The notes below the pieces were generated by a model. The model made no database searches. It was given only the letters and a program-made list of their open reading frames with translations, and was not told where the DNA came from. Source: an uncultured Eubacteriales bacterium (lineage in GTDB: Bacteria; Bacillota; Clostridia; Oscillospirales; Acutalibacteraceae). Taken from it: a DNA stretch of 64,000 bases. The first letter of the stretch is position 1. Each line of letters starts with the position of its first letter. Below, one piece after another: positions 59,108-64,000 of this stretch. The stretch is from assembly GCA_934445035.1 (NCBI GenBank), contig CAKSDI010000002.1, positions 62,001-126,000 of the forward strand, given 5' to 3'. Both the position numbers and the translations under genes were made by a program.

Positions 59108-59521
59108 ATGAAAAGCACTTATTTATCGCTTTGCAAGACTGCCGAAAAGATATCAAAAAACGCCTATGCGCCGTATTCCGGCTGCTTTGTAGGTGCGGCA
59201 CTGCTTACAAAAACAAACAAAGTTTACACAGGGGTAAATATAGAAAACGCCTCTTTTCCTGCCGGAATTTGCGCCGAAAGGTCGGCTTTTTGCTCCGCAA
59301 TTTCTAATAATGAAAGAGAATTTGAGGCAATAGCAATAGCAGGAGGGAAAGACGGAAAATTCTCACCCGACTTTATGCCCTGCGGAATTTGCAGGCAGTT
59401 TATTTCCGAATTCGTTTCTGAAGATTTTAAAATTCTTATCTGTGATGATAAAGGTTATAAGGAATACACATTATCCGAGCTTTTACCGCGCTCTTTTAAA
59501 GGAAGTGAAGTTAAAAAGTGA
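59108..59521 (+). CDS. cdd: Cytidine deaminase
   Basis: A 137-residue tetrameric-type zinc deaminase. The metal and catalytic motifs are CAERSAFC (near residue 55-62) with the Cys and catalytic Glu, and PCGICRQF (near 92-99) with the two other Cys ligands. It converts (deoxy)cytidine to (deoxy)uridine for the phosphorylase encoded next. Its stop overlaps the start of pdp (GTGA). Confidence 0.95.
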   Translation: MKSTYLSLCKTAEKISKNAYAPYSGCFVGAALLTKTNKVYTGVNIENASFPAGICAERSAFCSAISNNEREFEAIAIAGGKDGKFSPDFMPCGICRQFISEFVSEDFKILICDDKGYKEYTLSELLPRSFKGSEVKK

Positions 59522-60816
59522 GAATGTATGATATTATCGCTAAAAAAAGAGATAATTTAAAGCTTACAAAAGAAGAATTGGCTTTTTTTATAAACGGCTA
59601 TGATGAAGGTCAGATCCCCGATTATCAGGTTTCAGCTCTTTTAATGGCAATTTATTTAAACGGCCTCGATGATGAAGAAACTTCAATTCTTACAAAACTT
59701 ATGGCAGATTCGGGAGAAAAACTCGATCTTTCCACTCTCGGCGAATTCACCGTGGATAAGCACTCCACGGGCGGCGTGGGGGATAAGACCACTCTTATAG
59801 TCGCTCCTATAGCCGCCGCGGCAGGCTGCACGGTCGCGAAAATGTCCGGCAGAGGTTTAGGATTTACAGGCGGCACTGTCGATAAACTTGAATCGATAAA
59901 AGGTTATAATTCTTCTCTTAACCCGGAAGAATTTGAAAATCAGGTAAAAAATATCGGAATTGCGGTAACAGGTCAGAGCGGAAAGCTGACGCCTGCCGAT
60001 AAAAAACTTTATGCATTAAGAGATGTCACGGCGACGGTGGAAAGTATCCCTCTTATAGCTTCAAGCATAATGAGCAAAAAAATAGCCGCGGGCGCGAAAT
60101 CCATAGTTTTGGATGTTAAGTTCGGAAGCGGCGCTTTTATGAAAACTCCGAAAAGCGCTTGCCTGCTTGCGGAAAAAATGATTGAAATAGGTAAGAGAAA
60201 CGGCAGAAACACAGCGGCTGTTATTTCCGATATGGATTCTCCGCTCGGTAATAATATCGGAAATCTTTTAGAGGTCGAAGAAGCGGTAAAAATTTTAAAA
60301 TGCGAAGAAAAGGGAGAATTAAGAGAGATTTGCCTGGCTCTTTCTGCGGAAATGATCGCTTTGAGCAAAAAAATACCATTTGATAAAGCATTAGACACGG
60401 CTACTCGGATTTTAGACGAAAAAAAGGCCTATGCCAAATTCCTTGAATGGATATCGGCACAGGGCGCAGATTTAAGCTTTATTGAAAACTCGGATTTTAA
60501 AAAGGCAGAATTTTCGTTAGAGGTTAAAAGTGAAAAGTCAGGCTTTGTCTATAAAACAGATACTGCTTTAATAGGCAGTGCCGCAGGCGCTTTGGGAGCG
60601 GGAAGAATTGCAAAAGATGATAAGATCGACTTCCTTGCAGGAATTATAATAAATAAGAAAAAAGGAGATTTCGTAAAAGATTCAGAAGTGCTTTGCACAC
60701 TCTATTCAAGCGATAAGAATAAATTAGCCGAAGCAAAAGCGCTAATCTTTAGGGCTTATGAATTTTCAGATAAAAAGCCCGAAAAAACTCCTCATATTTA
60801 CAAAATAATAGAATAA
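59518..60816 (+). CDS. pdp: Pyrimidine-nucleoside phosphorylase
   Basis: A 432-residue enzyme splitting uridine, deoxyuridine and thymidine. VDKHSTGGVGDKT (near residue 80-92) is the phosphate-binding signature; KMSGRGLGFTGGT follows. The start is GTG at 59518 overlapping the cdd stop; ATG 59524 is an alternative. It ends at a bidirectional terminator against the phosphosugar mutase. With deoC, deoD and cdd it completes salvage of deoxynucleosides. Confidence 0.94.
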   Translation: MRMYDIIAKKRDNLKLTKEELAFFINGYDEGQIPDYQVSALLMAIYLNGLDDEETSILTKLMADSGEKLDLSTLGEFTVDKHSTGGVGDKTTLIVAPIAAAAGCTVAKMSGRGLGFTGGTVDKLESIKGYNSSLNPEEFENQVKNIGIAVTGQSGKLTPADKKLYALRDVTATVESIPLIASSIMSKKIAAGAKSIVLDVKFGSGAFMKTPKSACLLAEKMIEIGKRNGRNTAAVISDMDSPLGNNIGNLLEVEEAVKILKCEEKGELREICLALSAEMIALSKKIPFDKALDTATRILDEKKAYAKFLEWISAQGADLSFIENSDFKKAEFSLEVKSEKSGFVYKTDTALIGSAAGALGAGRIAKDDKIDFLAGIIINKKKGDFVKDSEVLCTLYSSDKNKLAEAKALIFRAYEFSDKKPEKTPHIYKIIE

Positions 60817-60852
60817 AATTGAGTCCCTGCTTTTTAGCAGGGACTCAATTTT
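60815..60852. terminator. Bidirectional terminator between pdp and the phosphosugar mutase
   Basis: A 17-bp perfect stem (60815-60831 with 60836-60852) with loop TTTT and A/T tails on both sides, between convergent genes. Confidence 0.9.
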
Positions 60853-60853
60853 A

Positions 60854-62563
60854 TTAAAATCCTAAAAGCTTAGTTCCGGCATTGATAATTTCTTCTCTGC
60901 GCTTTTCGGCTTTTTCACAAGAATCGGAAACCGCGCCGATATAAATTTTTATTTTAGGCTCTGTTCCGGAGGGGCGGACTATGAGAGAGTCGCCGTCTTC
61001 AAGATAGTAGCACAAAACATTTGATTTCGGAAGATTGATCTTGGTTTCTTCGTTTGTCTTTAAATTTTTGCAAACGGATGTTTTGATATCTTTAATAACC
61101 GCTACTTTGCTTCCGGCAATTTCCGCAGGCGGGTTTGCGCGGAGCTCTTCGGTTATACCCTTTATCTTTTCAATTCCGCTCTGACCTTCGCAGGTAAAGC
61201 TCTTTTGAGCGCAGAAGAAATATCCGTATTTCTCATAAAGCTCGAAAAGCACCTGCTTTAAGTTTTTACCCTTGGATTTATAATAAGCCGTCATTTCGCA
61301 GATAAGCATTGATGCCGTTACGGCGTCTTTATCTCTTACATAACTACCTGCAAGATATCCGTAGCTTTCCTCAAAGCCGAGAATATATCTGTCCTGCTCG
61401 TTAGTCTTTGCAAGCTCTGTTATCTGCTCGCCGATAAATTTAAAGCCTGTTAAGGTTTCGATAAGCTCACAGCCGAAATCAGCGGCTATTTTCTTGCACA
61501 TACCGGTGGAAACTATCGTTGTAACAGCCACGGGATTTTTCGGAAGCTTGCCTGTTTCCTTTTTAACAGAGAGCATATAGTAAAGAAGTAAAACTCCCAC
61601 ATCGTTGCCTGAAAACAGCTCAAAGTTTCCGTTGACATTTACTGCAATTCCCACTCTGTCGCAATCGGGATCGGTTGCAAGCAGAATGTCGGGGTTATAT
61701 GATTTTGCCATTTCAAGCGCAATTTCGAAAACCTGCTTGATCTCGGGATTGGGATAGGGTACGGTGGGGAAGTTGCCGTCGGGGTTTTCCTGCTCTTTTA
61801 CAACTTCGATATTTTTAATTCCTATTCTGTCAAGAATTTTTCTTACAGGCTTGTTTCCCGTTCCGTTTAAAGGAGTATAAATGATTTTAAGATCGGAAAG
61901 ATCCATATCCTTTGAAACTCTCGAAGACTCGACCCTGTCTAAAAACGCATTTATAACATCTTCGCCGATATATTCGATAATTCCGCTTTTAAGACCTTCG
62001 TCAAAATCAGAGGTCTTAACTCCCGTGAAAATATCCACACTCTGCATAATGTTTAAAACATAGTCCGCAGCTTCGGGACCTAACTGACAGCCGGTTTCAT
62101 CGTAAGCTTTATAACCGTTATATTTAGACGGGTTGTGACTCGCCGTGACAACAACGCCCGCGTCGCACTTTAAATATCTTATCGCAAACGAAAGCATAGG
62201 AGTGGGCATAAGCTCTTTGTAAATATATACTTTCACGCCGTTAGCCGCGAAAACCTCCGCAGTTGTCCTTGCAAAAAGATCGGATTTTATTCTGCTGTCG
62301 TAAGCTATAGCCACAGAGGGCTTATCGCTTCGGGAGAGAACATACTGTGCAAGTCCCTGCGTTGCCTGAGCGACTGTATAAACATTCATTCTGTTGCAGC
62401 CTGCGCCTATCACGCCTCTGAGACCTGCCGTGCCGAATTCAAGGTCGGTATAAAAAGCGTCGTTAACGGCGTTTTCATCGTCTTTTATCTCTTTTAGCTC
62501 TTTAATAAGATCGGGATCTTTCACGGCATTTTTCAGCCAAAGCTCATATTTTTCTTTTATCAT
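60854..62563 (-). CDS. Phosphohexomutase/phosphopentomutase superfamily enzyme
   Basis: A 569-residue alpha-D-phosphohexomutase with the phosphoserine loop TASHNPSKYNGYK near residue 140-152, metal-binding DPDCDRVG near 296, sugar-binding GFEESYG near 392 and phosphate-binding RPSGTEPKIK near 533. This long type (PGM2-like) acts on glucose-1,6-bisphosphate and often on ribose-1-phosphate. It can link glycogen phosphorylase (glgP) and the nucleoside phosphorylases. It converges on the deo-type operon. A good AGGAAAAAA site precedes the ATG. Confidence 0.92.
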   Translation of the reverse strand: MIKEKYELWLKNAVKDPDLIKELKEIKDDENAVNDAFYTDLEFGTAGLRGVIGAGCNRMNVYTVAQATQGLAQYVLSRSDKPSVAIAYDSRIKSDLFARTTAEVFAANGVKVYIYKELMPTPMLSFAIRYLKCDAGVVVTASHNPSKYNGYKAYDETGCQLGPEAADYVLNIMQSVDIFTGVKTSDFDEGLKSGIIEYIGEDVINAFLDRVESSRVSKDMDLSDLKIIYTPLNGTGNKPVRKILDRIGIKNIEVVKEQENPDGNFPTVPYPNPEIKQVFEIALEMAKSYNPDILLATDPDCDRVGIAVNVNGNFELFSGNDVGVLLLYYMLSVKKETGKLPKNPVAVTTIVSTGMCKKIAADFGCELIETLTGFKFIGEQITELAKTNEQDRYILGFEESYGYLAGSYVRDKDAVTASMLICEMTAYYKSKGKNLKQVLFELYEKYGYFFCAQKSFTCEGQSGIEKIKGITEELRANPPAEIAGSKVAVIKDIKTSVCKNLKTNEETKINLPKSNVLCYYLEDGDSLIVRPSGTEPKIKIYIGAVSDSCEKAEKRREEIINAGTKLLGF

Positions 62564-62600
62564 AAACTTTTTTCCTCCGTATTTTATTATTTCTGAATTT

Positions 62601-62629
62601 ATTGTATTATTTTTTTATCCGTTTGTCAA
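62601..62629 (-). promoter_or_regulatory. Promoter of the phosphosugar mutase
   Basis: TTGACA (62629-62624) and TACAAT (62606-62601) on the minus strand are spaced 17 bp. Confidence 0.75.
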
Positions 62630-62773
62630 TATAAACAAAGGCGTTTATAATAATTTTACTTGACTTTTTAGTGCAAATGGTATAAAATTATAAATGTAAT
62701 AAAAATGTTTTTGGTATAATTTACAATTTTCGACAAAATTTGTGAATATCCCTCAAATTATCGGTCTGATTTC

Positions 62774-62803
62774 TTGCAAATGAACCGATAAAAGTGTTAT
62801 AAT
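62774..62803 (+). promoter_or_regulatory. Promoter of the sigma factor gene
   Basis: TTGCAA (62774-62779) and TATAAT (62798-62803) are spaced 18 bp; an extended -10 (TTTGGTATAAT) lies about 90 bp upstream as a second candidate. Confidence 0.6.
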
Positions 62804-62835
62804 TTGTTTTACACTTATTTCGGTTTGGAGTATTT

Positions 62836-63393
62836 ATGGAAGATTTTTTAAAATCAGGCGCCGCGCTCAGCGATAAAGAGATCATTTCTAAAATAAAAAG
62901 CGGAGATCGCGTTTATCTTAGAATTTTGATTGAAAGATATATGCCTTATATTATTAATGCGGCGAGGAATTATCCTTATATCGACCGCGAGGATCTTATT
63001 CAGGAGGGCAGGCTTGCCGTGTTTTCCGCGGCGGAAAGCTATGATGAAAAAATCGCCGCTTTTTCAACCTTTGTTTTCCTTTGTATAAACAGGGCGATTT
63101 CTTCTTTTGCGAGAAGCTTTTCAGCAAAAAAGCGCGTTCCTGCGGAGCTTATTGATCCATTGGGCGAAACCGATATTCTTTCGCTTGAGGATCCCGAAAA
63201 GCTTATTATCGAAAGAGAAAATTTTGAAAATTTAAAAAATAATATAAAAAGTCTTTTATCCGAAACGGAATATAAAGTGCTTATCGGGTTTTTATCCGCA
63301 AAGAGTTACGGCGAGATAGCGGCGGAGCTTAATATATCGGAAAAATCAGTTGATAACGCACTGAGCCGCGTAAGAAAAAAGCTTAAAAAATAA
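62836..63393 (+). CDS. Small sigma-70 family factor (SigH-like)
   Basis: A 185-residue sigma factor with region 2 (about residues 25-90, DREDLIQEGRLAVFSAAESYD) and region 4 (about 130-185, SYGEIAAELNISEKSVDNALSRVRKK), lacking regions 1 and 3. The size and LIQEGR motif resemble SigH/SigI-type alternative factors used in sporulation or stress. No anti-sigma factor gene is adjacent. TTTGGAG precedes the ATG. Confidence 0.88.
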   Translation: MEDFLKSGAALSDKEIISKIKSGDRVYLRILIERYMPYIINAARNYPYIDREDLIQEGRLAVFSAAESYDEKIAAFSTFVFLCINRAISSFARSFSAKKRVPAELIDPLGETDILSLEDPEKLIIERENFENLKNNIKSLLSETEYKVLIGFLSAKSYGEIAAELNISEKSVDNALSRVRKKLKK

Positions 63394-63396
63394 ATA

Positions 63397-63468
63397 TGGC
63401 CTTGGTAGCTTAAATAGCAGAGCGTTGAAAGCAAAATCAAAGATGTCGGTGCGAACCCGTCCGGGCTA
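63397..63468 (+). other. tRNA-like sequence upstream of the zinc-ribbon gene
   Basis: A 72-nt stretch with tRNA-type arrangement: 5' TGGCCT pairs with GGGCTA at the 3' end (six pairs, two wobble), a D-arm-like TAGCTTAAATAGCAGAGC, a GTTGA...TCAAA anticodon-like arm, and a T-loop-like TGCGAAC between CGG and CCG. The arms are imperfect and no CCA is encoded, so it is probably not a functional tRNA. It lies between the sigma gene and the zinc-ribbon gene. Confidence 0.4.
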
Positions 63469-63494
63469 ATTAGAAAACAAGAGAGGTACAAAAA

Positions 63495-63791
63495 ATGTTC
63501 GAAGACAAGACTTTAGTTTGCAAGGAGTGCGGAGCGGAATTCGTTTTCACTGCAAGGGAGCAGGAGTTTTATCAGGAAAAAGGCTTTGAGAACGAGCCCC
63601 AGCGCTGTAAGGCGTGCCGCGACAAGCGCAAGAATGCAAACAGAGCGCCCCGTGAAATGCACGAGGCAGTCTGCGATGCCTGCGGCGGCGTAGCAAAGGT
63701 TCCTTTCGTTCCCCGTGACGACCGACCCGTTTATTGCAGCGAATGCTTTGCAAAAATGAAAGAGCAGAATCAGAACGACGACGCTGAATAA
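63495..63791 (+). CDS. Zinc-ribbon domain protein (double CxxC)
   Basis: A 98-residue protein with two zinc sites: CKECGAEF ... CKACRDKR (residues 11-42) of the probable zinc-ribbon type and CDACGGVAKVPF ... CSECFAKM (about 60-90) of the CxxC-x20-CxxC type. AGAGAGGT precedes the ATG. Small proteins of this build are widespread in Clostridia; they may bind nucleic acid, but their function is unknown. Confidence 0.88.
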   Translation: MFEDKTLVCKECGAEFVFTAREQEFYQEKGFENEPQRCKACRDKRKNANRAPREMHEAVCDACGGVAKVPFVPRDDRPVYCSECFAKMKEQNQNDDAE

Positions 63792-63809
63792 TTTTTGACA
63801 ATGAACCTG

Positions 63810-63842
63810 CCGCCCGGAATTTCTTTTCCGGGCGGTAAGTTT
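63810..63842 (+). terminator. Terminator after the zinc-ribbon gene
   Basis: A 10-bp perfect stem CCGCCCGGAA/TTCCGGGCGG (63810-63819 with 63826-63835), followed by TAAGTTTGTTTT. Confidence 0.7.
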
Positions 63843-63929
63843 GTTTTCAAAAAATAATACAAATATTCATATTTTAGTAATAAAATTATTGTAAAATTTT
63901 TTCATAAAGTTTATCAGGGGGACAGGATT

Positions 63930-64000
63930 ATGAACCGTCAAACGATCTTAATCGCGGATGATGATATAAATATTTGCGAGCTTTTAAGGCTCTATCTTGA
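63930..64000 (+). CDS. Response regulator, 5' part only
   Basis: The first 23 codons read MNRQTILIADDDINICELLR and continue to the window edge. ADDD with the preceding hydrophobic strand is the receiver-domain acidic pocket of a two-component response regulator, most likely OmpR type. AGGGGGACAGG lies upstream of the ATG. Confidence 0.8.
   Translation, partial: MNRQTILIADDDINICELLRLYL

Noticed and set aside
1..64000. CRISPR array
   Set aside because: No regularly spaced direct repeats were seen.

Overview
The window looks like a chromosome segment of an uncultured, low-to-medium GC gut-type Clostridia (Bacillota, probably Oscillospirales/Ruminococcaceae-like). The grounds are AGGAGG-type ribosome binding sites, TTGACA/TATAAT promoters, a Clostridia-style LexA box, and a gene set of FeoAB with a Cys-rich partner, a U32 peptidase, an FprA flavodiiron protein, AzlCD and an rpoBC operon preceded by its own promoter. 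No species can be named from the sequence alone.

Layout. 0-9 kb: branched-chain amino-acid carrier, iron(II) uptake operon (two FeoA-type proteins, FeoB, Cys-rich FeoB partner) behind paired palindromes, a MacB-type ABC exporter, a small HMA protein and ThrH. 9-15 kb: polysaccharide deacetylase lipoprotein and a glycogen/maltodextrin pair (GH13 enzyme, glycogen phosphorylase). 15-24 kb: AzlCD, FprA, tRNA-Ala, a GH31 enzyme with a divergent AraC regulator, an SOS-regulated Y-family polymerase with a YolD-like partner, an ECF S component with a DUF436 protein, and a zinc-ribbon membrane protein preceded by a structured RNA of about 180 nt.

24.2-40.0 kb is an integrated mobilizable element (about 15.8 kb). 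It sits in the anticodon loop of a tRNA-Leu(CAG) gene: the two halves of the host tRNA lie at 24161-24214 and 39972-40010 and rejoin into a perfect 87-nt tRNA. The element carries a complete tRNA-Leu with the same anticodon just inside its right end, downstream of the captured host tRNA promoter, so it seems to replace the tRNA it breaks. Mobility genes are a large serine recombinase, MobC, a MobA-type relaxase with a MobB-like gene overlapping in another frame, and small HTH proteins. The cargo is a compact seven-gene minus-strand operon (SPFH/zinc-ribbon, zinc-ribbon/repeat membrane protein, coiled-coil membrane proteins and unknowns).

The most unusual feature lies in front of this cargo. 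A 240-bp segment bounded by 21-bp perfect inverted repeats contains a consensus promoter pointing away from the operon, with terminators at both sides, directly beside a tyrosine recombinase gene. This has the architecture of an invertible promoter currently in the OFF orientation. The whole appears to be a phase-variable, mobile, membrane-associated stress or defence-like module.

40-64 kb is housekeeping: htpG (with a 63-bp MITE in its leader), a flavin-reductase gene broken by a related 274-bp MITE, a U32 peptidase, rpoBC, cardiolipin synthase, a GntR-controlled ABC transporter, a deoxynucleoside salvage operon (deoC, deoD, cdd, pdp) converging on a phosphosugar mutase that can feed the same pathway, a small sigma factor, a tRNA-like sequence with a zinc-ribbon gene, and the start of a response regulator.
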